Under the pieces are notes generated by a model, which saw only the letters and a program-made list of their open reading frames with translations, ran no database searches and was not told the DNA's origin. Below are positions 8,993 through 17,008 of a DNA stretch of 64,000 bases, in pieces. Within the stretch, counting starts at the first letter, position 1. The number at the start of each line of letters is the position of its first letter. The stretch is from Knoellia sinensis KCTC 19936. Lineage in GTDB: Bacteria; Actinomycetota; Actinomycetes; Actinomycetales; Dermatophilaceae. Where the stretch lies: the NCBI RefSeq assembly GCF_000768705.1, contig NZ_AVPJ01000015.1, positions 1-64,000 on the forward strand, written 5' to 3'. Both the position numbers and the translations under genes were made by a program.

Positions 8993-10492
8993 ATGCGACC
9001 TGTGCCCACGGACCCCGCCGCACTCAAGACCTGGGTCGCGAACTTGAGCAGGGACGAACTCAAGGTGCTGACGCAGCAGGTGTCCAGCGGCGCATTGACC
9101 GGCGGCCTGGGGCTGCTCGGGGATCTTGCTCCGGGCAACCGGGAGTTCGACCTCGCGACGCCACCGGACGAGCCGAGCCTGTTCACGCTCACCCTCGAGC
9201 TGCGGGGCTCCACGCCCAGGATCTGGCGGCGCCTGGACCTGCCGGGCGATCTTACGCTGGACGTGGTGCACACGCTGTTCCAGGCCGTGATGGGCTGGAC
9301 CGATTCGCATCTGCACCGCTTTCAACCCGGCGACGGGCAGAGCTACAACCAGCCGTACTTCGTCACGGAGTTCGACGAGGACGAGGGCGACGAGGGCACT
9401 CGCGAGGACGGCGTCCGCCTGGATCAGGTTCTCCGCACGCCGGGGGACCGGCTGACCTACCTGTACGACTTCGGCGACGGCTGGGAGCATCGGGTCACCC
9501 TGGACTCGGTTGTCCCGTTGACGCCGGGCAACCGTGAACCGGTGTGTCTGGGTGGCGCAAGAGCGTGCCCGCCCGAGGACGTCGGCGGGATCCACGGGTA
9601 CCAGGAGATCGCTGCGTGGCTGCGAACGGGGGCCCCAGCCAACGACGTGCCCGAACCGTTCGAGGACGCCGACCACGCCCACGGTTGGCTCCCCGTCGAT
9701 TACGATGCCGACGCCTTCGACGCCGCCGAGGCGACCGCGGCGATGCAGCTGTGGGTTCGTGGTGAGCACCGGCCCTGGCACGGCGTTCCGGAGCCGCTGG
9801 CAAACCTGGTGCAGGGTCTGCGTGGCCAGGGGTGGGTGGACGCGACCGCGTGGCTCACGGCCTTGGGTCCGCGTGCGGCGGTCGGGCTGGACGAGGAAGA
9901 CGTGCGTCGCGCAGGACGGCCGTGGCTGGCGGTGCTGGATGCCGTCGGGGCGGGGACGAAGCTGACGACAGCCGGCTACCTGCCTCCGGGTGTGGTCGCG
10001 CAGATCGCGCAATCCACCGGGATGACGGATTGGTGGATCGGCAAGGCCAATCGGGAGGACCTCACGTGGCCGGTCGCTGCACTTCGTGAGAACGCGCAAC
10101 ACCTCGGGCTGCTACGCAAGGCCAAGGGCACGTTGGCCCCGACCGCCCGCGCCCGGGCCGTCAGAGGCCACCCCCGTGAGCTGGTCGCCACCGTGCTGCA
10201 GCGGCTGCCACTGGGCAAGGGCTTCGCGGCGGACGCGGGGTGGTTGCTGCTGCTCGGGCTGGCAGCCGGAGATGGCGGTGCGGCCCTCGACGAACGGGTG
10301 GCGCAGATGCTGACCGAGCGCGGCTGGCGCACCCATGGCAGCTCGGGGGTCAGCGCTTCCGATGCGCGCCGCGGCTCACGGGTGACGCTCGGGGCCTTGG
10401 AGTCAATGGCGGGTGGACACCGGGCCGTCGACGCCGCCCTGCTCACCCGGTTGGCCCGAGCCACACTGCTCGGAGTCACCAACAACCAGTGA
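8993..10492 (+). CDS. Plasmid pRiA4b ORF-3 family protein
   Basis: 499 residues from ATG 8993 (MRPVPTDPAALKTWV); an earlier in-frame start at 8924 would add 23 unlikely residues. The pRiA4b ORF-3-like domain covers roughly residues 45-260: LTLELRGSTPRIWRRLDLPG, VMGWTDSHLHRF, LTYLYDFGDGWEHRVTL. The related passenger protein of IS1096 was once called TnpR. The remaining C-terminal ~240 residues form a helical region of unknown role. The family occurs on plasmids, islands and in IS1096-like elements; its function is not established. No partner transposase is seen here. Confidence 0.8.
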   Translation: MRPVPTDPAALKTWVANLSRDELKVLTQQVSSGALTGGLGLLGDLAPGNREFDLATPPDEPSLFTLTLELRGSTPRIWRRLDLPGDLTLDVVHTLFQAVMGWTDSHLHRFQPGDGQSYNQPYFVTEFDEDEGDEGTREDGVRLDQVLRTPGDRLTYLYDFGDGWEHRVTLDSVVPLTPGNREPVCLGGARACPPEDVGGIHGYQEIAAWLRTGAPANDVPEPFEDADHAHGWLPVDYDADAFDAAEATAAMQLWVRGEHRPWHGVPEPLANLVQGLRGQGWVDATAWLTALGPRAAVGLDEEDVRRAGRPWLAVLDAVGAGTKLTTAGYLPPGVVAQIAQSTGMTDWWIGKANREDLTWPVAALRENAQHLGLLRKAKGTLAPTARARAVRGHPRELVATVLQRLPLGKGFAADAGWLLLLGLAAGDGGAALDERVAQMLTERGWRTHGSSGVSASDARRGSRVTLGALESMAGGHRAVDAALLTRLARATLLGVTNNQ

Positions 10493-10649
10493 ACACCCGT
10501 GTCAGCGCCCGTCTTGGCCGCGCACCGAGGCGCGCCGATAGCTGGGACTCCGCCCTCGGCGGCGGGCGGACATGCCCGGTCCGCGGCCAGTTGACTATGG
10601 TCGTGGCGGCGACGAACTCGGTTGCCGGTCGATGAGGGGACTGGTTGCA

Positions 10650-10943
10650 GGCGGCTGACTTTCGGGGTGCCAGCTGTTCGCTCGGTGGCGAGGTCGTTGG
10701 CCGCCTGCATGGCCAGTCATGCGCGTGTGGTGCCCACGCCGGCCTCTTCGAGGCGGGCAGCGAGGTTGGAGCGATCCGGGCTTGACCGTGCAGCACGCGG
10801 CTCAACGTCACGCGCGAGATGCCGAGCCGCGCGGCGGTCTCGCCGACGCTCAGGCCGATCTCGGCGAGCACGTCCTCGCGCAGGATCTCGCCCGGGTGGA
10901 CGGGGTTGTTCTTCCGGGACTCACCGAGGTGATCCGCCAGCTT
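10650..10943 (-). pseudogene. HigA-type antitoxin remnant (XRE family)
   Basis: On the minus strand NPVHPGEILRED is followed by VLAEIGLSVGETAARLGISR and VTLSRVLHGQARI. This is the start and helix-turn-helix of HigA-type addiction-module antitoxins. The frame shifts just after (about 10775). The neighbouring frame gives NLAARLEEAGVGTTRA, then a TGA where a Trp is expected, then LAMQAANDLATER, the usual family ending. No start codon survives upstream of the HPGE motif. So at least two lesions and a lost start make this a dead gene. No HigB toxin is seen beside it. Confidence 0.7.
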
Positions 10944-11133
10944 CTATTTACCCAAGCCGCGGCGTATGTATAACAGATCGTTAGAGTGAGTTAGGAACTT
11001 CTATAAGGGCGCCCGTCGCGCACATCCTTTGTGACGAGCACCAGGACCGAGGGCAACCGCAGGCGAGGCGCCGGGCCGAGAGGTGAGTCAGTCAGTCCGC
11101 GCCGATCGTCGGCCCCTGTCGTGGTGTGGCAGG

Positions 11134-11370
11134 TCAGGCGGGTCGGCTCAGCTCATGCTCGACGGCGCGTCGGATCCACGCCGACACTGATCGGTCGTCG
11201 GCGTCTGCGCGGCGTTTGACCTCGGCGAGCAGCTCGGGTGGGAACCGGACCGGGATCGGTGCGGTGAGTCGCTTGGTGCGCCGCACCGGCTGGCCCTGCG
11301 GCTCCTGGTTGTCCGGCTGGGCGTAGAAGTCGTACTCCTCGTCAGGAGTCATGGATTCAGGAGTCATCAC
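11134..11370 (-). CDS. Ribbon-helix-helix antitoxin-like protein
   Basis: 78 residues. The C-terminal half (APIPVRFPPELLAEVKRRAD, DDRSVSAWIRRAVEHEL) is a CopG/Arc-type ribbon-helix-helix DNA-binding domain. The N-terminal segment is acidic, typical of an antitoxin's toxin-binding part. The start overlaps the 3' end of a frameshifted toxin-like gene. The toxin-first order resembles BrnT/BrnA pairs. The gene is intact and probably autoregulates its own promoter together with the toxin. MTPE and SMTPD give two possible ATG starts. Confidence 0.75.
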   Translation of the reverse strand: MMTPESMTPDEEYDFYAQPDNQEPQGQPVRRTKRLTAPIPVRFPPELLAEVKRRADADDRSVSAWIRRAVEHELSRPA

Positions 11371-11670
11371 GGTCCCTGCGGTAGGTGGTGGCGAGGCCGG
11401 CAGATGCCTCGTAGCAGCCGATAGGTCGGCACCTGGCGGGATCGCCAGAGCGTGAAGGTGCGATCGGAACGACCAAGACCCTCCCTCCCACCTCGGCCAC
11501 CATCAGCCAATGCGCCGGCGGCTTTGCGGGTAGAAGTGCGGATCACTCGCCCAGACGTCGAGCACGTCATCGACACCAAGATGCGGGTGTTTGAACAGGT
11601 GCGCGGCCTGCGCGTCGATCTCGAATGGTTCGCCTTCGTCGAGCCAGTCGGGATCGAAGAACTCAGCCAC
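11357..11670 (-). pseudogene. Frameshifted toxin of the ribbon-helix-helix pair
   Basis: From GTG 11670 the frame reads AEFFDPDWLDEGEPFEIDAQ, then HLFKHPHLGVDDVLDVW and DPHFYP. It then stops because one base is missing after TACCCG. Shifting by one gives PAKPPAHWLMVAEVGGRVLV followed by RCRPIGCYEASAGLATTYRR and a stop at 11357-11359. That overlaps the antitoxin start, as expected for a toxin-antitoxin operon. Joined length is about 104 residues. The HxxxxLGVDDVLDVW pattern is BrnT-like, but I am not sure of the family. The toxin is inactive as read. Confidence 0.6.
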
Positions 11671-12007
11671 TCATCGAGTGTATAACAAACGACTACGAAG
11701 GCAGGCTTTCATGCGGTCAACCGCTCGTCGAGATGAGGGGTCACCTCGGCCTCGTGCTGCACCCTCCTTGGCTGCCAGGTGAAAGCCGAATGTGTGGGGT
11801 TGAGGTCCACGTGAACCGGACGCATGGCGCAGGCTTCGGTCCAAGAATGGTCCCAACAAATCTCCGGCGAGCGGCTTCGATAACGATCTGACAACAGCCG
11901 ACTCATCGCGACGCATGGCGTCACCACCCGCGCTGACCTGCGCAAACGTCAACCTCGGGCGTTGCAACGGACGTGGGAGGTCGGCTCGGGTCGGAGACTT
12001 GAACTTG
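11671..12007. other. Non-coding stretch at the island edge
   Basis: About 340 bases between the toxin remnant and the tRNA fragment. Short open frames exist on both strands but none has a ribosome binding site, a recognisable motif or convincing codon use. An integrase gene would be expected near one end of such an island; none is seen here, so it is probably at the other end or lost. Confidence 0.5.
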
Positions 12008-12049
12008 CTACGGATCAGAAGGTTAGGGGTTCGAATCCCTTCGGGCGCA
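12008..12049 (+). other. 3' part of tRNA-Arg(ACG): probable island attachment site
   Basis: From the anticodon loop (CTACGGA, anticodon ACG) onward the sequence is a normal tRNA-Arg: descending anticodon strand TCAGA, variable loop, T-arm GGGGTTCGAATCCC and acceptor strand CGGGCGC plus discriminator. The 5' half (acceptor GCGCCCG, D-arm and ascending anticodon strand) is absent; upstream bases (ACTTG) do not pair with TCAGA. Tyrosine integrases commonly recombine in anticodon loops and leave such a 3' duplicate at the far end of the element. The orientation places the inserted element to the left, consistent with the Rhs, IS and toxin-antitoxin content of 1-12007. Confidence 0.8.
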
Positions 12050-12164
12050 CTCTGTGTTGAGACAGACGTTGGGGCCCCGGACGCGCAAGCGATCCGGGGC
12101 CTTACTCGTTGCCCGACCCAACGGGAGCTCACGAAGGGCGCCGCTGCCCGCATCGGGGTGGAGG

Positions 12165-13190
12165 TCAGGCGATTCGGTCGAGAAGCTCAGGCGTAACGCA
12201 GTGTGCCAAGGGCTCGCCGCGGAAGTATCTGCCGATCTCCTCGAGCAGCACCGTGCCCTGCCGGGCGCGGCCCTCGATCGTCCCGGCGGCTTGGTGGGGA
12301 GTCAGTAGGACGTTGGGCAGACGGCGCAGTGGGTCGTCGACACGCAGCGGTTCGTCATCGAAGACGTCCAGCGCGGCGTCGATCCGCCCCGACCGCAGTT
12401 CAGCCAGCAAGGCCTCCGAATCGATAAGCCACGCCCTCGCAGTGTTCACGAGCCCTGAGCCATCGGGCATGGACGCCAGTTGCCCTGCTCCGATCATCTC
12501 TTTGGTCTCGGGGAGTACGGGTGCGTGGAGAGCCACGATGCGAGAACGCGCCATGAGTTCGTCGAGGCCAACCCGGCGCACCCCAAGCGCAGCTGCCTCG
12601 GCCTCGTCGAGGTACGGGTCGTGAACTGCCACCGTGGCGCCAAGGTTCTGGGCGAGTGACGTGTAGGCACGGCCAACCCGGGATGCGCCCACCACTCCAA
12701 AGGCTGCTCCTGCGATCTCGTGTCGGGGCCGGGCCAAGGCAAGGGTCGCGTCGAAGTCGGTGCCCGACCTGAGCGCGTGGTCGAAGACGTGGATCTGATG
12801 CAGGAGACTGAGGGAGAACGTCAAAGCCACCTCTGCCACGGGTCGCGCCATACCCATCCCCGCCTGCGTAAGCACCACCCCTCGCTGGAACATCGCCGGG
12901 GTGGCGAACGACTTCACGGCGGCACCCACATAGGCAATGAGGCGGAGGCGAGGAGCGGTGTCCAGGAGTTCCGGAGTCAAGGGGGGAACCCCCCACCCCG
13001 CGACAAGCACTTCGACGTCGGGCAGCGCATCGACGATGGCGTCTGTCCCGGACAGCACATCGAGGCGCCCGAGGTCCTTCAGGACCTGCCAAGAATCATC
13101 TGGGAAGACCTGGTCCCGCATGGGCTGGGCCAGCGCCATGGCGATTCGCGGCATCACATGCCCTGTGGCTGGCCCTTCGGGGGGTGTCAT
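12165..13190 (-). CDS. D-2-hydroxyacid dehydrogenase family protein
   Basis: 341 residues from ATG 13190 (MTPPEGPATG); an upstream in-frame ATG at 13265 would read through a poor N-terminus. The Rossmann motif is FGVVGASRVGRAY. Catalytic residues of the D-isomer-specific family are visible: Arg in NTARAWLID, Glu in DVFDDEPL, His in LTPHQAAG. The enzyme would reduce a 2-keto acid or oxidise a 2-hydroxyacid with NAD(P). It lies 40 bp downstream of the DegT aminotransferase on the same strand, so it probably shares its LacI-type operator. The substrate is unknown. Confidence 0.85.
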   Translation of the reverse strand: MTPPEGPATGHVMPRIAMALAQPMRDQVFPDDSWQVLKDLGRLDVLSGTDAIVDALPDVEVLVAGWGVPPLTPELLDTAPRLRLIAYVGAAVKSFATPAMFQRGVVLTQAGMGMARPVAEVALTFSLSLLHQIHVFDHALRSGTDFDATLALARPRHEIAGAAFGVVGASRVGRAYTSLAQNLGATVAVHDPYLDEAEAAALGVRRVGLDELMARSRIVALHAPVLPETKEMIGAGQLASMPDGSGLVNTARAWLIDSEALLAELRSGRIDAALDVFDDEPLRVDDPLRRLPNVLLTPHQAAGTIEGRARQGTVLLEEIGRYFRGEPLAHCVTPELLDRIA

Positions 13191-13230
13191 CTGACTCCGA
13201 GGCTGGGTGTGGCGGATCGAACGAGAGGGG

Positions 13231-14460
13231 CTAGTGGGTTGAGGGGGGGAGCAGGGCCGCGCCAACTTTGCGCAGGGCTGCCGCCACCAGAGCTACTTGC
13301 TCATCGGGCAAATCCTCGTGGAGCCAGAAGACGAGGAGCTTTTCCAGCATGGCGCGTGCAGACGGGGTGAGATCGGATGAATATGTCGCTGCGGGCTCGA
13401 CGAGGTCCAGCGGGTATCGCGTGCCACCGAACGTTCCTGCCTCGTGGAGTGCAGCCATGCACTGGTGGATCTCCGCCCCTGTGTAGCCAGGGGAGGTCGG
13501 CACGCCCTCGGCGAGCAGTGCAGCCGCCCACTCGTCTCGTCGTCCCCCCTCGACCATGAAGGGGTACGCCCAGTAACTCGCGTGCACCCTGGGGGCGGGA
13601 GTCCAGGGCTTCAGCCCTCGGATCTGGGTGACACCCGAGTCGAGGGTGGCTGCGTGACGCCGCCGGACGGTGATGCGGCCGCCCAATATGGGCAACTGTG
13701 GAATGGCCAAGGCCGCGACCAGTTCGCTCGCCCGGTAGTTGAGCCCCAGCGAGGGGTAAGACCTTGCACCGGACGTCGACCGGTCCCAACCCTTGTCCCG
13801 GAATAGTCGCATCCGGTTGTCGAGGCCCGGATCCGACGTGACGCACACGCCGCCCTCGCCTGCGGTGATGTGCTTGCTCTGCTGCAGTGAGAACACACCG
13901 ATCGAACCAAACGATCCCACGTGTCGGCCGTCGATCGTCGTCCCGTAGGCCTGGCTGCAGTCCTCGATCAAGGCGATGCCGGCGCCGTCTGCGAGTTCAC
14001 GCAGTGCCGGGGCATCGCAGGCGCCGCCAAACGGGTGAACCGCGAGGATAGCCGCTGTGCGGTCGTTGATCAGTGATCGCACTGACTCAACGGTCATGCT
14101 CAGGTGCTCGTCGACGTCAGCAAAGCGCGGGACGCAGCCTTGGAAGAGCAGTGGAGCGACACTCCCCGCGTCGGTGATCGGGGCCGTGATGACCTCGGAC
14201 CCTGGCGCCGGATCGAGGGCGGCGATGGCGGTGTGGACGGCTGCGGTCCCCGAGGACACCGTTACTGCGTGTGCCGTTCTGGTTAGCTCTGCGAACTCAC
14301 CCTCGAAGCGCTGGGTCAGCGGTCCAGTGGGGCCGAACAGGACTCCGCTACCGACGGCTTCGGTGATGAGGTCCAGGGCTTCCGGAGGGAACGGGGTGCG
14401 CGGCGTCAGTGGGGACGACAGGGTCGGTGTGCCGCCTGCGATGGCAAGCGCTTCGGTCAT
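13231..14460 (-). CDS. DegT/DnrJ/EryC1/StrS-family PLP aminotransferase
   Basis: 409 residues from ATG 14460. The PLP-binding lysine is Lys196 in SLQQSKHITAGEGG. VSSGTAAVHTAIAAL (cofactor phosphate site) and IEDCSQAYGT (the ring-contacting Asp) are also present. The family transfers amino groups to sugar or cyclitol keto groups. It is the first gene of a minus-strand pair with the hydroxyacid dehydrogenase. A 16-bp palindrome lies just upstream, between it and the divergent amidohydrolase. In this locus it could act on a keto-sugar intermediate, but the substrate cannot be read from sequence. Confidence 0.87.
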   Translation of the reverse strand: MTEALAIAGGTPTLSSPLTPRTPFPPEALDLITEAVGSGVLFGPTGPLTQRFEGEFAELTRTAHAVTVSSGTAAVHTAIAALDPAPGSEVITAPITDAGSVAPLLFQGCVPRFADVDEHLSMTVESVRSLINDRTAAILAVHPFGGACDAPALRELADGAGIALIEDCSQAYGTTIDGRHVGSFGSIGVFSLQQSKHITAGEGGVCVTSDPGLDNRMRLFRDKGWDRSTSGARSYPSLGLNYRASELVAALAIPQLPILGGRITVRRRHAATLDSGVTQIRGLKPWTPAPRVHASYWAYPFMVEGGRRDEWAAALLAEGVPTSPGYTGAEIHQCMAALHEAGTFGGTRYPLDLVEPAATYSSDLTPSARAMLEKLLVFWLHEDLPDEQVALVAAALRKVGAALLPPSTH

Positions 14461-14480
14461 GGCGGGTCTTTTCGGAGGTT

Positions 14481-14496
14481 GAGAAAGCGATTTCTC
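14481..14496. promoter_or_regulatory. LacI-type operator, site 1
   Basis: GAGAAAGCGATTTCTC, an almost perfect palindrome, sits between the divergent DegT and amidohydrolase genes. It resembles sites at 19356, 21496 and 22741. The central CG and the AT-rich arms are typical of LacI-family operators. The obvious binder is the LacI regulator at 21600-22607. Confidence 0.65.
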
Positions 14497-14534
14497 CCCA
14501 AACTTGGCATACTCTCTTCCACGTGGCAAGGGAC

Positions 14535-15344
14535 ATGGTCGCGGGACTTGGAGATGGCCCCAGCGGCATCATCGACAGTCACGCACACGTGGCCAGCGGA
14601 TTCTCGCCGTGGCGCTCGGGCAGTGTCCCAGCGGACATTGTGAGCACCGCAGCCGAGTTGGGCATCGGGCGTTCCATCGTGTCGTCACTCGGAGTCGACG
14701 CAATGCTCGAGAACCCGACCGCTGACGAACTCGTCCTGGCGAACGAGGCTGCATGGGCAGCCGTCATCGCGCATCCGGAGTTGGCGGGCATGGTGCTGTG
14801 CTCCGGCGAGCATTCGCGCATGTCGTTGGACTTGATGAACAGGTACATCACCGACGGCCCCTTCGTTGGAATCAAACTCTGGATTGCCACGAGGGTGAGT
14901 GACCCGCGGGTTGATGCCATCGCCGAACGGGCCGCGGAGCTCGGTGTCCCCGTCCTCGCACACGCGTGGCACAAGCGCGTTCAGGAGTTCCAGAACGAGT
15001 CCACCCCCACCGATGTCGCGACCGCCGCCGCTCGCCATCCGGAGACGACCTTCATCATGGCCCACCTAGGAGGTGCGGGCCAGCGCGGCGTCGACGAGGT
15101 CGCAGGCCTCGACAACGTCGTCGTTGACACGAGTGGCGGGGATCCGGCCCCAGGCCTGCTCGAGTACGCGGTTTCAGCGCTCGGTCCAGGCCGCGTGATT
15201 TTCGGAAGTGATGTGCCCGTGCGCGATCCGCTCACGGCTTTGGCCAAGGTGCATTCGGCGAAGCTCGACGCGGCGACCCGGCAGAGGATCCTGCGCGACA
15301 ACGCTGCTCGGGTCTTCACCCGCTTGCATTCGACGGAAGGGTGA
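14535..15344 (+). CDS. Metal-dependent amidohydrolase (TIM-barrel)
   Basis: 269 residues from ATG 14535; a GTG at 14524 is an alternative. The metal-binding residues of the amidohydrolase superfamily are all visible: IDSHAHV (His16, His18), Lys in FVGIKLW, His in VLAHAWHK, His in TFIMAHLGG, and Asp in IFGSDVPVRDP. It should hydrolyse an amide, lactone or ester bond, or decarboxylate, in the cytoplasm. It overlaps the following degenerate paralogue by a few bases (GTGA), so both are made together. Confidence 0.85.
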   Translation: MVAGLGDGPSGIIDSHAHVASGFSPWRSGSVPADIVSTAAELGIGRSIVSSLGVDAMLENPTADELVLANEAAWAAVIAHPELAGMVLCSGEHSRMSLDLMNRYITDGPFVGIKLWIATRVSDPRVDAIAERAAELGVPVLAHAWHKRVQEFQNESTPTDVATAAARHPETTFIMAHLGGAGQRGVDEVAGLDNVVVDTSGGDPAPGLLEYAVSALGPGRVIFGSDVPVRDPLTALAKVHSAKLDAATRQRILRDNAARVFTRLHSTEG

Positions 15345-16108
15345 GCCCAATGGTCGAGCGCCATGAGCCGCCTGTGCGCGGAGTCAGCGTTCGTGAGGAC
15401 ACCTGCGTATTCGCCGACGTGAGCAGCCCTTACGAGGCGTCGCGTGCAGCCCGGAGTGACCTGGGCTCCGGCCTTCGTGACGTCGAAGTCGAACGGGCAT
15501 GGGTGTCTCCGCTGGAGGCACTGTGGTCTGGAACTGACCTGCCGGGGGCCAATGCCCGACTCCGCAAGTGGGGCAGGGTTCCAGGGGTCTCGACTCGGCC
15601 CGTTCCGATAGTCGGACTGGGCGTCCCCCTCCAGGACAGCCTGGGCGCTGCGTGGTCGCATGATGTGCTCGTGCAGCGAGTGAGCACCGTGCGCGTAGTG
15701 CCGGGTCCGTCGCCGGACGTGGTCGATGGTGTTCTCGCGCTTGCCGACGAGTGCGTCGGGCACGGTCTCGGGCTGATCGTCCAGGCACGAGTGTCCGATC
15801 CCCGGTGCATGTCGCCTGACGTCACTCCAGTCGACCTCGACCCGGGCCTCATCGTCGATCTTGCGCAGAGGGTGTCAGGGTCAACGGTGTTCGCCGGCCT
15901 GCGTGAGGCCGAATCCCGAGCGGTTCTTCGACTGCTGAAGCCCAACGTCTACGTCGAAACCTCGCACCTCGACACGCCAGATGCACTCCCACGCCTTGTG
16001 GCTGAATGGGGCTCAGCTCGCATCCTGTTTGGCACGCACGCCCCTCTCTTCCCTCCGCTGGTGGCGGCGTGGCGAGTGCGGGCGGCGAACGCGAGGCTTG
16101 CCCTGTGA
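15341..16108 (+). CDS. Amidohydrolase-like protein lacking the metal ligands
   Basis: 255 residues from GTG 15341 (ATG 15350 also possible), coupled to the upstream amidohydrolase. The end of the barrel is recognisable: KPNVYVETSHLDT and RILFGTHAPLFPP, where active relatives have a GSD motif. Here the catalytic Asp is Thr, and the N-terminal HxH is replaced by VFADVSSPYEASR. It is therefore probably catalytically dead and may be a structural or regulatory partner of the active enzyme. The stop codon abuts the convergent permease gene with no spacer. Confidence 0.7.
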   Translation: MSPMVERHEPPVRGVSVREDTCVFADVSSPYEASRAARSDLGSGLRDVEVERAWVSPLEALWSGTDLPGANARLRKWGRVPGVSTRPVPIVGLGVPLQDSLGAAWSHDVLVQRVSTVRVVPGPSPDVVDGVLALADECVGHGLGLIVQARVSDPRCMSPDVTPVDLDPGLIVDLAQRVSGSTVFAGLREAESRAVLRLLKPNVYVETSHLDTPDALPRLVAEWGSARILFGTHAPLFPPLVAAWRVRAANARLAL

Positions 16109-17008
16109 TCAGCCCTTGATGCCTGTCGACGCGACTCCTTCAACGAAGTGCCGCTGAGCAAAGAGGTAGGCAATGAACACCGGAGCCAGTGACAGGGTGG
16201 CGCCGGCGAACACGACGTTGAAGGGGGCGGCCTGTTCCTGCAAGGAGGAAACACCGACCGTCAGGGTCCACATGTCGGTCTTGCGCGCCATGATGAGCGG
16301 CCACAGGAAGTCGTTCCAATGCCAGAGGAACACGAAGACGCCCAATGTCGCCAGGATGGGACGACAGAGGGGCACCACCAACGTGAAGAAGGTGCGCAGT
16401 TCGGAGGCGCCGTCGATGCGGGCCGCCTCGAAGAGGTCGTCCGGAATGCCGAGGATGAACTGACGCATGAGGAAGACGGCCTGCGCGTTCGCGATCGTCG
16501 GCAGGATCAGACCCCACCACGTGCTAACCCCGTGCAGTTGCGACAACATCGCGAAGGTGGGGATGAGGGTCACGTGATACGGGACCATCACCATCGCCAG
16601 GAACGACCAGAACAGTCCGCTCCGCCCCGGGAATCGCTTCTTGGCGAACGCATAGCCGGCGAGGGTGGCCAGAAGGAGCACCAGTACGACGCTCACCAGT
16701 GAATAGATCACGCTGTTGATGAACCACCGGATGAGATCGGAGCCGCCCAGGACTCGCTGATATGCCGAGAGCTCAAGGTTCCAAGGGGCGAGGATCCCTG
16801 GAAAGTCGACGGCACCAGCTGGTTTGAAGCTGATGAGGACCATCGCATAGAAGGGGAAGAACGTCAGGACGGCCATGAGGGCCAAGGTGCCGAGCCGAAC
16901 GGCTCGACCGAGACGGGACCCGCCTGCATCCGGTGTGCCTGTGTCGAGGCGAAGCCGACGACGACTCGTGACCCGAGGTTGGGGGGGCTGGTGAACTGGA
17001 TGCGTCAT
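16109..17008 (-). CDS. Carbohydrate ABC transporter permease (MalG/UgpE type)
   Basis: 299 residues with six predicted membrane helices starting at LGTLALMAVLTFFPFYAMVL. The EAA loop is EAARIDGASELRTFFTLVVP LC, the ATPase-docking signature of CUT1 permeases. It overlaps the upstream permease gene by 4 nt. It forms the channel with that partner and receives substrate from the lipoprotein at 18043. No ATPase gene is in the locus, so a shared MsiK-type ATPase elsewhere is likely, as is common in actinobacteria. Confidence 0.92.
   Translation of the reverse strand: MTHPVHQPPQPRVTSRRRLRLDTGTPDAGGSRLGRAVRLGTLALMAVLTFFPFYAMVLISFKPAGAVDFPGILAPWNLELSAYQRVLGGSDLIRWFINSVIYSLVSVVLVLLLATLAGYAFAKKRFPGRSGLFWSFLAMVMVPYHVTLIPTFAMLSQLHGVSTWWGLILPTIANAQAVFLMRQFILGIPDDLFEAARIDGASELRTFFTLVVPLCRPILATLGVFVFLWHWNDFLWPLIMARKTDMWTLTVGVSSLQEQAAPFNVVFAGATLSLAPVFIAYLFAQRHFVEGVASTGIKG

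Noticed and set aside
8849-10102. A 417-codon minus-strand frame opposite the pRiA4b ORF-3 gene
   Set aside because: Proline/Arg-rich shadow with no motif; the plus strand has a recognised domain and normal composition.
11671-12153. A minus-strand frame across the tRNA fragment containing EGIRTPNLLIRSK
   Set aside because: This is the well-known false translation of the strand opposite a tRNA 3' end; it is not a gene.
12165-13190. Assignment of the hydroxyacid dehydrogenase as phosphoglycerate dehydrogenase (serA)
   Set aside because: It lacks the C-terminal regulatory domains and sits in a sugar-type locus, so only the family name is justified.
13231-14460. DegT aminotransferase plus epimerase as an antibiotic or polysaccharide sugar pathway
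   Set aside because: No glycosyltransferase, nucleotidyltransferase or polyketide genes are present, and the importer and LacI control point to uptake and breakdown.
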